From assembly GCA_023101885.1 (NCBI GenBank), contig JALPQD010000088.1:6341691-6405690 (forward strand): a stretch of DNA of 64,000 bases. The letters are read 5' to 3'. This DNA comes from Typhlomys cinereus. Lineage: Eukaryota; Chordata; Mammalia; Rodentia; Platacanthomyidae. The notes beneath the pieces are model-generated. The model ran no database searches. It saw only the letters and a program-made list of their open reading frames with translations, and was not told the DNA's origin. The translations under genes and the position numbers were made by a program. Positions 1 through 11,619 of the stretch are shown here, in pieces; the first letter of the stretch is position 1; each line of letters starts with the position of its first letter.

Positions 1-1574
1 ACGTAATATGTAACAGAAATTTCATTAATATTATATACCAGGTTCTGAAGAAAGATACATAAAAGAACCCACCCAGTTAAACCTGTTGTCTGGAGCAAGT
101 TCATTTAATTTCAGCCTCAATCATTTTTAACCCAGGAGACCACAAAGGTTTGAGTGAGAAACAACCCATATTTTCAAATGTTTGTGCATGCTCATACTGT
201 TTATTAGATCATTTAGACACTTGGATGTGTTATAATTTACACATTTTATGAAATTAAATTTGAATATATTTCTATATGGGTATAAGAATAAACAAAGCAA
301 ATATTTACTATTTCTGTCTAGAATCATAAACATTTGAAATATTAACTTTGTTTGCCTTTGTATATGGTCAGAGTTGGCTCTCTCCCTGTTTGTAATGAAG
401 TAGAGCAAAACATCCCTGAATTTTTGGTAAATTCTGAAATCTATTCCTATTTGCTTGACGCAAACAAGGGCTTTTGTTATTTTGATTCCTCATTTTCATT
501 AATTAATGCTTTATTTTCCATTAAATTTTTAGCATAATAATTGTGACAGAAAGAGAGAGATGAAGATAACACAAGTTATCTCTCAAAACATCTAAAACTT
601 CAAGTGGTAGAAAATGAACACACACCTGTAAAATGTACCTTACAATATTGATGGTGACTTGGGGAAAATATCAATCTCTATTAAAGAACAGAATGTGTCA
701 CTGATAACACTGCACTAAAAGAGACAGAAGATACATCTTTGGTTCCCTTCTTTGCGGATGTGAGGGAGCCAACAACCAAAGCTACACGGCCATCTGGTGG
801 CTGTTGCAAAGTAACCTTGTGCACCTGTTGGTTTCTTCTTTATCAGCACTGAGTCTCTCTGTGATTGCTGATTTCTGAGGTAATAGAGTTAGTGTCTGCC
901 AACTTCCTCCTTTGACATCTCCTATGACAAGTGTTGTCAGCAGATGGCACTGTTGAGAATGTTTCCTGGGCTCTTGACACAATCTCTGCTGTTGTGGAAG
1001 GGCAGCAGCTGCATGTGTGGGTGTCTGGTGATATTCATCTTCCAGCAAGTTTCCTCACCAGTCACACAGTTCCTACCTTCTAGGTTCAGAGGACTGATAT
1101 TTTGACCTGAGTTGTAGGGGTCTTCATGCTGGGGAGTCACTGGCAGAACAGAGATCAGTCTCTTCCACAACAATCCAGTGACATCATGTTCAGTGAGGGC
1201 TAAAGCTCGCTTTCAAAGAGTAGACATACCTTCCAAGTTCCTCCTTTAAGTACCCTCCTCTTTGAACACACATTCCACTGCAAGTTTTTATAAGTAATTA
1301 TCAAAGAAACTCTGACTCGCATAGGATTGTCATAGTTAGGCATAGGTGTTGATCTGACAGTTGAGGGTTGTGCTCTGTACATTTTATAGAGAATTAGTGG
1401 TTGAGTTGGCCCAGAGCAAACCTGCAGGAGATTTCTTGGTGATGGGGAAGGCCCCATGGGTGGGACTACGCCCTGGAATAAAATACAGACATCTGGTTGA
1501 TAGAGTTGGCATCTTTTGTACACTTGGCCAGACATGCTGGTCTGGCAAATAAGGATTGTCTGTCTCTCCCATTA
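1..1574. other. No gene seen
   Basis: AT-rich in the first 700 bases. Short ORFs on both strands have no recognisable motifs. No clear repeat family. Confidence 0.6.
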
Positions 1575-1740
1575 TGTGGTGATGGTGTGGCCAGTTCCCT
1601 TGGCCCTGGTGTTGGTGTGAGCTCTCCCATCAAGCTGGACTGAGAAATGCAACCAGAAAATCATAAGAGAGTAAACCCCTTATTCCCTTAAGCTGTTTGA
1701 TGGTCATTTATCAACAACAATGCAGGCTGACTGCTACAAT
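1575..1740 (+). repeat. Possible LTR 3' end or other rodent repeat
   Basis: Contains a pattern common to rodent LTR ends (agagtaaaccccttattccc, ttaagctgtttgatggtcat, tcaacaacaatgcaggc). Family not determined. Confidence 0.3.
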
Positions 1741-1797
1741 GGTCTCTTACCCACGATTTCACTAGCTGGGATTTCAGTTACCTAGGGACAAACAACT

Positions 1798-2186
1798 CTT
1801 GGCTGTGATTTGGGTCTAAATTGTCCCCCAAAGCTTGCATGTTTCAGGTTTCATGTTCAGCTTAGTGCTACAAGAGAGACACAAGTGTTAAGGGATGGAC
1901 CCCGCAGGAAGTCCTAGATCACTGGCACTATGCTCTGGAAGGGGACACTGAGATCTTACATTTCCTCTTTCTTGCTTTCTAGCTGCATCAAGTGAGCAAC
2001 TTCCTGTGCCGTGGTCTCCTTGACATATACATGTCCTACGATAACAAGCCCCAAAGCAATGGGAGCCAAAATCATGCATTGAACCCTCCAGAACTGTGAG
2101 CTAAAATAAGCCTTTTCTCTTTGGTGGCTGATTTATCTCAAGTATTTTGGTGTAATTCCTACTTTACCAACAAAATTATCTTAACT
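1798..2186 (+). mobile_element. MaLR-type LTR remnant
   Basis: The start (attgtcccccaaagcttgca, then tgtttcaggtttcatg) and end (aaccctccagaactgtgagc, then taaaataagcc) match the general pattern of mammalian MaLR (MLT/MST) LTRs. No coding sequence. Old and diverged. Confidence 0.5.
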
Positions 2187-2227
2187 CAGTGGGAACTCCC
2201 CAAGCTAAGCAATTTATGTTTAAATTT

Positions 2228-2460
2228 TACTTCTAAATTTTACTCTGAGGATATAGCTTAGCTGGAAGGGTGTCTGCAAAACCCTAAGTTCAGTCCCCAG
2301 CACTGCATGAATCTGCTATTGTGGGACATGGTTGTCATTCCAGCACTAGGTAGGTGGATCAGGATGCAAGGTCATCCTTGCCCACACAGTGAGTTCAAAG
2401 CCAACCTTGGGTGCACAAGACCGTGTTCAAATAAATGAGTGAATTAATAAATAAATGAAC
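2228..2460 (+). mobile_element. ID/B4-like composite SINE
   Basis: ID-like head (ctgaggatatagcttagctg, then agttcagtccccagcactgc) followed by a B1-like half and an AATA-rich tail, the B4 layout. Confidence 0.6.
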
Positions 2461-4084
2461 CATATGTTTAACATGATGAAATCTCATAACAACTGCTCTA
2501 TCCCTACCAGAAAGTGTATCATCTCTTTGCTCAGTGTATCTACAATGTATATACTGCATTACCCAAAACAGATCAAAGAGACATGTGATATTACTTAACT
2601 TTCATTATAGTATATTTTGGTGTTTTATTTATTATTGCAGACCTTTTAAATGTGTTTATTTTACAAATTAAATTTTACTGATGATATATACNTATATAAA
2701 ATAATGATATATAATGGTTTAAATATTACTAATTATTAATGATTATATTAGTATTATAACCTGTGTCTCCTCATGGGTAAAGGTTACTGAAAGCCTTCTC
2801 TCAGTGTAGTTTTGTCCTCATTTTAAAAACCTCTACATGTCAGAGAGACCAGTTCAATTAAAAACATGGATGAAATGCATTTTCTTACTTAGGAATTTCA
2901 AACAATAGTTCTTGTTAGTATTATGATTTATAATTTATATATGATATAGTTAAATAACCCAAAGTTTCAAAATATAAAGTTTGTATCTAAGCATATATTT
3001 TAAAAATAATAGGAATAATGATCTAAAATTTTTCAAATCCAGGGGTGTTAAAGAAAACAGAAACTTTATAGATAGTAAAAGTAGCCTTACACCAACTTTA
3101 GTTAAGCTATAGTGCCTGAAACTTAAAAAGTTTTTTTGCTTCTGAGTGGGACTTGGAAAAAAATTGTTAGTATAAATATCTGACTGTGTCCAGAAGCTAT
3201 AATTCTTCAAAATATTGAGAATCAAAAATATATATAGTATTTTATTTTATATTATTTTATTTTGTGTGACCTTTTTACAATTATAAAAAATTATTTCCCA
3301 CAAGTTTAATATATATGCATTTAATTTTATTATTGTTAAAGATGTAAGCAAATTTATATAGTAAGAAGATGGAAGCACCTGTGTATTTTTACATAATGAC
3401 ATTAATCTTGGCTGAATATCTAGTACTGCAAGATGTAGTTCATCTTGGATCTTTAGTTTTTTATTAGTATGATTAATAAAGGCTTTCCAAAATATAGTTG
3501 ATCCATTAAGAATGGGAAATTTGGCTCTTTTATCAAATGATAAAATCCCAGTTAAATTGAAAGACCTACAAATAAACTGTAAAACAAAAGGAAAGGAAAG
3601 GAGTAATGAATTTCTAGAAAACATTACAAAATAGAGATCTGTTAATTACCTAATAAAAATAATTATACCAAGGATGATCACTGAAAGAGAAGTCAGAAAA
3701 ATTAAGATGTAGGAAAAATAATGTGAAAATGAAGCAAAAATAACAGCAGTTGCAAAGACATAAAGGCATATCAAAATTCACAATACAAAAATATAAGTAA
3801 TAGAAAATTTCACCAAAGGATGTCAAGAATACGCTTGATGAAGCAAAATGAAGAGTCAACACTAGAATACAGGGCAATCTATAGTGAAAAGAACAAGAAC
3901 TATGAGACATGACTCTATTCAAGGAGATGTTCACACTGTGAGACTTACAAGGAAAAAGAAAGGCAGAGAACCAGACAAAGTGAAGAAAGTCAACAATTTC
4001 CAATGAAAATAATACTCAAAGATTGTGGCACTGTCGATTCAGGGAGGTCCAAGCCCGGGCTCCCCAAGGCAGGAGGTCTGGCTA
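2461..4084. other. No gene seen; AT-rich
   Basis: AT-rich intergenic sequence. One undetermined base (N) occurs at 2692 within a TA-rich stretch. Confidence 0.6.
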
Positions 4085-4385
4085 CAGAAAAGACTGAATA
4101 AAGAACCAAACAGGCAGAGGAATAGACAACTAATGGCGGACGAATGAACAACCAATGGGAAGGAAGGATGAACAACCAATGGGAAGGAAGGATGAACAAC
4201 TAATGGGAAGTGGCCATCTAACCTGGACACCGAGTAAACAGCTAAATGATTGATGGCTGCTCTCCCCTTGGAGTCTGGATGGTGACCCTGTCACCTGGTC
4301 TCCCATTCACCCCCCCAAGTGGGCCCTGACCACGAGGCCCCTCCGTTTCCCCTCTCCGAGGGGATTTGGCAACAAAAGATGTCTA
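4085..4385. repeat. GC-rich LTR-like segment with CCAAT-box tandem repeat
   Basis: A 24-bp unit containing gaacaaccaatgggaagg is present at 4143-4166, 4167-4190 and, diverged, 4191-4214, with a weaker copy before. A GC-rich segment follows (4260-4370). The sharp change from AT-rich flanks and the CCAAT boxes suggest an LTR promoter region, but no LTR family was recognised. Confidence 0.4.
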
Positions 4386-5004
4386 CTATATTATCTTTCT
4401 TGTCTTGTTGAGATTACCAAATATCTGATAAAATCAATTTAAGGGAGGGATGATTCATTTTGTCTCACAATTTCAACTCATTTTGATGGGAAAGACAATT
4501 AAAAAAAAACCTACAGGAGTTTTTCCAAAGTGATTTTAAATCAAGCTAAGTTGTCAGTAAAGGTTATCTACCATATTCAACTGAAACATGTAATGACATG
4601 TAATGTATGTGCAAGTGAGAGCCTTACTCATATAATACAAATGATAGTAAACACTTTAATCATGTGATTTCCAGAAGGATTTTTTATACTCGGTAGAAAT
4701 CTTACAGGTCAGAAAGAATGCAAAGTGAGGCAATTCATATGCCTGGAGAAATGAAAATGTTAAAATAACAACACTGTGTGTCACAAACTCATGGTCAAGA
4801 GGGAGAACTTAAGACTTCTGCCAGTTAAAAATTTGCTGAAGTACATCACTACATGAACACCCCTATAAAAGTAACAGAGTCAGTCTTCAAAGTTAAAAGA
4901 AACGTTTGCCACACAGCCACAAAAAACATGAAAATATAAGGACTGTATAATAGACCACACTGAAGTATTGTAATGTTGATAGATTTTAAACTTTATTTTG
5001 GATA

Positions 5005-5115
5005 TGTGTGCATGCGTGTGTGCGTGCATGTGTGTGTATCAGAGGGCACTGTGTGATACTGTGGAGGACAAAGGGTAACTTCTTGAGTCATACTGGATTG
5101 CTTCTACCAACTTTT
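5005..5115 (-). mobile_element. B2-like SINE fragment
   Basis: TG-rich start, then tatcagagggcactg and a short stretch like other old copies. Truncated. Confidence 0.5.
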
Positions 5116-5194
5116 GCAAAGTTGGTAGAAGTCCTATTTTTTTGTTTGTTTTGAAATTGTTTATTCCATTCCATCAATAGTTCTTTTTTCCCCC

Positions 5195-5835
5195 ACTTTT
5201 TTTCTTTTTTCTTAATCATACAAATTTAATAGGTGCCCCGTCCTCTCCCCCTCTCACCTCTTTCCACTTAGTCACACATTCCACTCTTATCCCTTCCCCC
5301 TTCCTTTCAGCCCCCCTCACTCATTCCTCCCTCTCCTCCAACTGCCTCCCATTTCCTCTCCCATCCCTGGAGCATCCATTTATGTGGGTGCTGAACCTCC
5401 CTCTGAATCTCCACCCTAGGGAGGGTTCAGGACTCAGTGGTATAGCCCAGGTCCAATTCTTGGGCTCCCTGTTAGCAAGGGAACTCATTTATGATTCTAC
5501 TGCCTGGAGCTTTCTCCCCTCTGATTCATGCTCGACTTTGGGGGGGTCATTGACATGTCAACTATTGTGCAGGTCATGCAAAGTCCTCTTATGGCTATGG
5601 CAGACCTAACTTGTGTGGAGTATCTTGCATATCGTTGGTCCTCCCCATCTTTTGGCTTAAAATCTTGCCAACTCCTTGTTTGCAAGGTTCCCTGAGCTTT
5701 AGCGTGGGAAGAGATCTGATTGGTATGGTTCCAGGTGATTAATGTAGGATCTTTGGTGTTCTGAATTGTGGTTTGTTATTGTTTTCAGTTTTGCTATTCC
5801 TGCACTGCCCTTGAGAAGTCCTTTTTAGTGGTGGG
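5195..5835 (-). mobile_element. Antisense L1 3' UTR fragment
   Basis: Contains the complement of the L1 3' UTR: tail (cttaatcatacaaatttaatagg), pyrimidine-rich stretch (5240-5365), then 3' UTR sequence to about 5835. More diverged than the copies near 19 kb. Confidence 0.8.
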
Positions 5836-7599
5836 ATAAATTTTATAGAACCAAATCAAATACTATAAAATTGTAGTGAATGCAAAATGTGATAGCATAA
5901 TTTTTGGTATCAGTGACAAAGTAGAGGAGATAGAAATGTATAATAATAGTTTACTATGTCAGTTAAGTCCGCATTGTTTGAAATATGGTGTTACACATAA
6001 GATATTTATTTCAGGCCTATAAAATTCCCTATGGAGGATACATGAAAAAAATCAAGCTTTAATCACCATAAAATCAAATAATCACAAAGAAGAACAAGAA
6101 GTCAAACAAAGGATGAGTCAATATGAACAGAAAGCATTTTTTAAAGTAGCAATAGAAAGCCCACTCTACTAATAATATTTAAAGTAAATTCCTAGGAAGA
6201 AAGACACATATTGACTGAATTATTAAACAGATAAAAGATAAAAATGAATTCTGCCTACAAGAGATTCATGGTTGGTGATCATTTCAGATACAAACATACT
6301 GAATGTGACACTATATTTAAGAGACATTTACTGAGCATGTAACTAAAAATGGAACAGAGTAGGACATTCTTACATAAATAATATACTAAAGTAAGTATAT
6401 ACTTATATAACTATTTGAGATAAATAACTTTTTTCAGAGAAAACACATCACAGTAATTAATGCAAAGGTAATAGAAGTGTAAAAGTCAAGAACACTCTAT
6501 TATAAAAGATAGGAATATTTCGGAAGTGCTGTTTTGAGAATAAGGTCTTGTACCAGTGAGATTGCATTGTTGCTGATAAGTTCATGATCAAACACCTCAT
6601 CACAACAAGGCGTTTTATTCTTGCCTGACAGTTGTCCAGTTGTAGTTCTTAGTCCAACATTGCAAGATAACTCATACCAATACCAGGAGCCAAGGGAACC
6701 AGCCACAACATATTCATAGGACTGCTGAGAGAGAGGGACATTCTTCACTTTCCAGACAAGCATGTACACTGGCCAAGTATACTGAAGAATGCCAGCTTCC
6801 TTAGCCAGCTTCCTCTGTCTCGTCCTCTTGTCCAGGGACTAGTCCCATCCATCAGGGCTTGGGTTCTCTCCATCAATTAGACAAGCTCCTGCAGCCTTGC
6901 TCAGAGTTTAACTTTGCTTCTTCACAACTGTGCCCAGAGTTTAATTCTTCTGTTGTCAACTTGGCATCTTTATCTAACTATAACAAATGTGATGAATAAA
7001 TTGAGCTTCAGAGATCAGGTTGAAATGTGGAAATCAGTTCTTCTAAGAATATAGAGTAACATGCAGGATGCACGGGGACGGCATTGTGTCGTCAACCTAG
7101 TGGAGGAAATAAAACCCAAGTCAGTTAAAATAAGTCAAGGAAAAATAATGCAAACTAGAAAGAAAAATACTTAAATGTCACTACAGACAAAAACCTGTGA
7201 GAATCTGCATTTGGATGGCAGAATGAAACAAGAAACAAACAGTCACTTTATATAAAAGCAGACGCTAAGCTCAATTTCAGTTCTGCTTTTTGACAACTAC
7301 TTGCCTCAGAAAACTTTAAAATAAGGGTTTTTTTTTTAAAGGCATGAATGTGAAATAACTATACTTCTGTGAAGGTCATTATTAAAGAATTACATGCAAT
7401 CAATACAAATTAAGTATGTCAAGGCACACACCACAATATAGAAGGAAAATTCAGCTATACAAGGATGATTATAACAGACACCACAGGGAGAGCTATTTTT
7501 ACAGTATTCTTGATATATAATGTACACAAAATAAAACTCATCTATTTACAGTGTAGTATAATCTCCTGTTTATAATAATCACTAGAATTATAGCTAAAT
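5836..7599. other. No gene seen
   Basis: AT-rich sequence. 6500-6960 has a more even composition and may be an old LTR-type repeat, but no family was recognised. Confidence 0.5.
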
Positions 7600-7830
7600 T
7601 TCCTTTGTGTATGTGTAGAGGCCCCAAAGGTGACTTCAGAAATCATTCTGGATTGCTCTACATTCTTATTGTTTTGCTCTGGGGTTTCATAGGTTCCTCC
7701 TTCCAGGGCCAGATTTGTAGGCCTTTTCCATTTCCATTAGCATTTTATTTTCCTGTGGGATCTGGCTATCTGAACTCAGGTCCTTTTAATTTCCAGGCAA
7801 AGATGTGAACCCTGAGCCATCTCTCCAACC
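7600..7830 (-). mobile_element. B2-like SINE, older variant
   Basis: Antisense copy ending gagccatctctccaaccc, without the long TG repeat. The middle is diverged. Confidence 0.7.
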
Positions 7831-8195
7831 CAAAACTCACTTTCTTTCTCCCTCAAATAAACTCTGTACTGATTAGTGGTCATGTCCAATTCCTCTATCT
7901 CTGTACCTCTAGGCAAGCACAATCTTTTTATCTCTGTAAATCCCTATCAATTCTTGATAGTTCAAGAAATACAATCATATCTAATATGTAATGTGTTACA
8001 AATGATGAATGTCACAAAACTAATGTTAAGTAAAAAAGACCTAGATACCCAAATATAGTTGTGCTTTGGGCTGTTTATTACATATCAATATTTGTTTTTG
8101 AAACATGATCATAACCTGAACAAATAACATAATCCACATTAAGACTGTCATATATGGTTGATGAAGCATAGTTACCTGACTTCACATGCCAGTAT

Positions 8196-8313
8196 TTATT
8201 CAGGAAGCTTATATTTACAGATATATGATTCTCGAGCTTTACAATCTTCTGCCATAAGGCCATTGGAGGATAACATGACACAGTTATATTCTTCATGAAA
8301 TGAGTCTATTATG
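8196..8313 (-). CDS. KLRC1-like: KLRC lectin-domain exon 6 (C-terminus)
   Basis: A strong acceptor (tatctttcccactgtag) is followed by a phase-2 join (Asn codon) and IIDSFHEEYNCVMLSSNG, then LMAEDCKARESYICKYKLPE and TAA. The final Cys pair and the YICKYKL ending match the C-terminal NKG2 lectin exon. The TAA overlaps an AATAAA, and a second AATAAA lies at 8074-8079 (minus), about 117 nt past the stop, which could serve as the polyadenylation signal. Confidence 0.87.
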
Positions 8314-8598
8314 CTACAGTGGGAAAGATAGATAATACAATTATATTCAATGGCCTTATGTCTGAAGGCAGTGCATTTTTGAGGCACAAAAATAATAGAA
8401 AAATGGAGAAGGGTATTTTCATTAAAAGAATTAGTACTGGTTTTTATGAACACGGAGTTGTGCATTCTTTCATGTTTACATGAACATTTCATTGATTTCA
8501 GTATCCTGCATTCAGCTAACTTTTTGAACATTATTGCTCTTAATTTTTCCTTTCTCCATATTTTCTCCTTCAGCATTTCACTATTTATACAAACTTAC

Positions 8599-8699
8599 TT
8601 TGGTTTGAATGTTGAGTTGTTTTTAAACATCCATGAATGATCTTTGCTTTTACGAATTATTCCAACCCATGATATAGGAAAGTATGATTGTAGAAATGA
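8599..8699 (-). CDS. KLRC1-like: KLRC lectin-domain exon 5
   Basis: This 101-bp exon lies between a tctgatag acceptor and a GTAAGT donor, entering in phase 0 and leaving in phase 2. It reads SFLQSYFPISWVGIIRKS followed by KDHSWMFKNNSTFKPK. The SWVG core, the paired HSWMF and the STFK end are those of rodent NKG2 exon 5. The frame is open throughout. Confidence 0.85.
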
Positions 8700-8993
8700 C
8701 TATCAGAAGACATAAAAAGTACATTTAAGTAGTCAGTACAACATTATTCATTGTTTCTTAAAATGAAAGTAGTATATAAGTTTATAGAATGCTTTTATCA
8801 ATATATTAATGAAAAAATACCTTGCATATGGCCAAAAACATTATGGATGTTTATAATTTCATTTTTAAAATACCTTTCATGTATTTATGCTTAGTAGATA
8901 CATTCTTCTTGCATGAGTAAACAGTTTTAAGATTGGTTCATGTAATTCAACAGATGCACTAATACCAACTTAGGAAAACTTATGTAAGATTTC

Positions 8994-9083
8994 TATCAGG
9001 GGGACAGGGCCTGGCAGTGGGACCTCCATGTGTTCAAATGTCCTAAGATACCTCTCTTTGTCTCTGAGAATGATCTTTGCTTT
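8994..9083. repeat. Direct duplicate of 9772-9861
   Basis: About 90 bp (gggcctggcagtgggacctc through agaatgatctttgct) occur at both places with very few differences. The spacing is about 780 bp. Confidence 0.9.
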
Positions 9084-9159
9084 AAGCTCTTCAGATACTG
9101 TCCTGAATCAATGTAATTTCTCACTGTTTATCAGAATAGGAGCTTTTCAAAAATACTTG

Positions 9160-9290
9160 CATTTATTTATTTATCCTGTGAGTATACATGTGCCACAGCA
9201 CAGGCAGATATCAGAAGAATACATCCTCTATGTGTGTTCCTGGGATCCAACACACGTGGTCAGGATGGCAGGAAAAATATTCTCTCTGGT
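9160..9290 (-). mobile_element. B2/B3-type SINE fragment
   Basis: Antisense pattern (tgtgccacagcacaggcagatatcag, then tgtgttcctgggatccaaca) resembling the rodent B3/RSINE body. Fragmentary. Confidence 0.5.
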
Positions 9291-9733
9291 ACAGTTGGGT
9301 TTTATAAGGAAATTGAGGACTTGCTATGGAAGAATAAGTTACATAGCCACCAAGAATTCTGCTCACTGGGCACCGCATTGCTGTGTAAGTAGCTAATTCT
9401 CTGCTATTGTCTATCTCTGTACTGAGCATTACTGACTAGGCTGTGTGGTCATGGCGATAAGTACAACTATAAACTTGGAAGTAAAATATGAGCTGCTAGA
9501 ATTCTACAATGCAACAATGTAGAAAGCATTTAGCACTTGAGGACTGGTGCTACAGAGTGGCAGAGCATCTAAGCTCCTTACTTAATAGAAGCAAAGACCT
9601 CAACATACCATTTCCCAGCATCCAAGCAAGCACAGGAAGGTCCTGTGAACTCATGTCTCTATGTGGAAGAGAATCGCACCTGTAGTTCTGAGTAAAGCTG
9701 CATGCTCAGGACAGACTGATCTGTCAAGAGACT

Positions 9734-9991
9734 TCACAGTGTCAGCTGCCTAGAAGAACCCCTCCTCCTTTCCATCAGGGGCACAGGGCCTGGCAGTGGG
9801 ACCTCCATGTGTTCAAATGTCCTAAGATACCTCTCTTTGTCTCTGAGAATGATCTTTGCTTTTATGACTTTGCTGCCTCCATCCACAGACACCAGGTGTA
9901 GTGGATTCTTGAACATCAAATTTACAGTGAACACAAGGAAACTATAGGTCAATGCAATAATACACACGGTGAGCAAGTTAAAAGGTACCAA
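9734..9991 (-). other. Unidentified 85-codon ORF in KLRC intron
   Basis: The minus-strand ORF begins with a hydrophobic stretch (LLTVCIIALTYSFLVFTVNL) followed by a charged region (KAKIILRDKERYLRTFEHM). It lies between KLRC exons 4 and 5. Part of it (9772-9861) is repeated at 8994-9083. No family is recognised. It may be a fragment of an old repeat or pseudogene. Confidence 0.25.
9772..9861. repeat. Direct duplicate of 8994-9083
   Basis: Second copy of the 90-bp block. It overlaps the unidentified minus-strand ORF at 9734-9991. Confidence 0.9.
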
Positions 9992-10015
9992 TATGAAAAT
10001 ATTAAAACCTAACAG

Positions 10016-10301
10016 GGGCTGGAGAGGTGGCTCAGGGGTTAAGCCTCTGCCTTGCAGGCAGAAGGTCCTGAATTCGGATCCCAGATCCCACGTATAGACG
10101 CCAGGCGGAAGCGGGGGCGGCCTGCGCTTCTGGTCCTGGTAGGACAGAGCCTGTGAATCCCGGGTCAGAAGGAGGTGGAGGCGTCCATAGTGGTTCGCTC
10201 GTGGACGCCCGTGGTTCTACACATACAAAGACACACACACACGCGCGCGCACACACGCACATGCACACAGTTGAATAAATAATAATAATAAAAAAAAAGG
10301 A
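10016..10301 (+). mobile_element. B2-like SINE, young
   Basis: tRNA-derived SINE starting ggggctggagaggtggctca (box A region) with a box-B-like gaattcggatcc, a CpG-rich body, a CA repeat and an A-rich tail. A 9-bp duplication, acctaacag, lies at 10007-10015 and 10302-10310. It lies in a KLRC intron. Confidence 0.88.
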
Positions 10302-10750
10302 ACCTAACAGTAGTCAGATGAAAGCTCATTTTCAATAACAAAAGTCAGTTTTAAAAGGGGGATGAACGGAAGAAAACAGGCATAACAAGAGACATTTGGG
10401 CGACTGAAAATCTCAGATTAATGATCTGCCTATAATTACCTCGATCTTTTCACTTTCTGATCAAGCCAACCACCACATGACATTATAGCTTTCTTTGTGC
10501 ATGGTGAAATTAAACAGCATTGTTGGTTTTCAAATGAAACCATTTGTATAAGAATGGTTTTCAACAGAAAACAAAAGTCACTATTCATTTACTACCAGTA
10601 TACTAACCAATATAAAAAATGTGAAAGTCAAACAATGATTTAACAGACTTGAAGATAAATGGAATACATTATACAGACAATGAATACACTCTATATACAT
10701 GATATTGAGAGGGAAAAAAGTGTAACATAATGTCTGAAACAAAGTCTTAC

Positions 10751-10900
10751 CAGTTCTTCTTCATTGTCTGTATAGAGCAGAGTAGAGTTTATGGAAGTAC
10801 AGGATAACATGCTCTCATTCCACGTTTTCCTTCCCACACCAAAGTAATAACAATTATGAAAAATATGCTAGCCACGTCTTCAGACAGTAGTCACAACGTA
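10751..10900 (-). pseudogene. KLRC1-like: KLRC lectin-domain exon 4, frameshifted
   Basis: The coding strand reads [12 protein letters not shown], then shifts frame, then [19 protein letters not shown] and [14 protein letters not shown] before a GTAAGA donor at 10750. This matches the start of the NKG2 lectin domain (CxxCxxxW, CYY, TWxES, SxNSxLL, DNEEE). The shift falls in the A5 run at 10859-10863 (plus strand), and removing one base restores the frame. The acceptor is not evident: a pyrimidine-rich stretch ends without AG, and the nearest upstream AG (10918-10919) gives the wrong phase. The upstream boundary is therefore approximate. Confidence 0.8.
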
Positions 10901-11054
10901 ATGGTGAAGAAATATTGCTGTTTACAATCTGGAATTTTAAAATTTAATCTGGAATGTTAAAAATTAATTTGCATGCTTAAAAACATATGTAAAAATCTAT
11001 GCAATGTAGAAACTAGTGCATATAAATGAAAATACACACAGGAACAGGCATTAC

Positions 11055-11120
11055 CTTCTGGTCCCATTATTGGTATATCCATGTAAAGCAGATAGAAATC
11101 CTTATCCATCCTACAAATTT
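11055..11120 (-). other. Candidate KLRC exon 3 (stalk) or cryptic exon
   Basis: A 66-bp interval lies between a good acceptor (catgtctctgcag) and a GTAATG donor, at the position expected for the short NKG2 stalk exon; 66 is a multiple of three. The end (ACCAGAAG before the donor) resembles the family's stalk exon end. If joined to exon 2 in phase 1, the first codon would be TAA. It is therefore either a decayed stalk exon or a chance splice pair. Confidence 0.35.
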
Positions 11121-11619
11121 CTGCAGAGACATGGAATACAATCCTTATTCTAGAAGAGTGAATTTATTTCTCCCTTATCATAATGGTATGGTGTTAGGAA
11201 ATTGAAGTCAATTAGCAATAATATTATGTGGCTATGTTAAAATGAGTATTGGTTCTTATTGTTAGACCTAAAGGATTTAATTTCTGTACTATTAATTTGT
11301 GACCATGTGGGCTTCATATTTCTAGATCATTCTCTTCTAAGAAATCTATGATAATTTTTCATATCTTAAATTAGAAACAAAAGAATAATCTGTGGAAATA
11401 TCAGGTTTGAAAGTGTATGGTGTCCCTTTCTGGGTTCTTATCAGGGAGGAATTGATCTGCTCCTTTATTTTAGTATCTAGAAAAGAAATAAAGTGAGTCT
11501 TGTGAAAATTCACATACATATCATCTTAACAATTTTACTTTCTTAATTTGAAATGTATGCATTGCTTTGAATGAGAATAATGTGAGAGAAAATCTTATAT
11601 GGCTAAAACATGAATAAAG

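Noticed and set aside
6500..6769. 89-codon minus ORF with several Cys and Trp, considered as a lectin exon
   Set aside because: It lacks the CYY/WIG/NC pattern and splice sites. Its surroundings resemble an old dispersed repeat.
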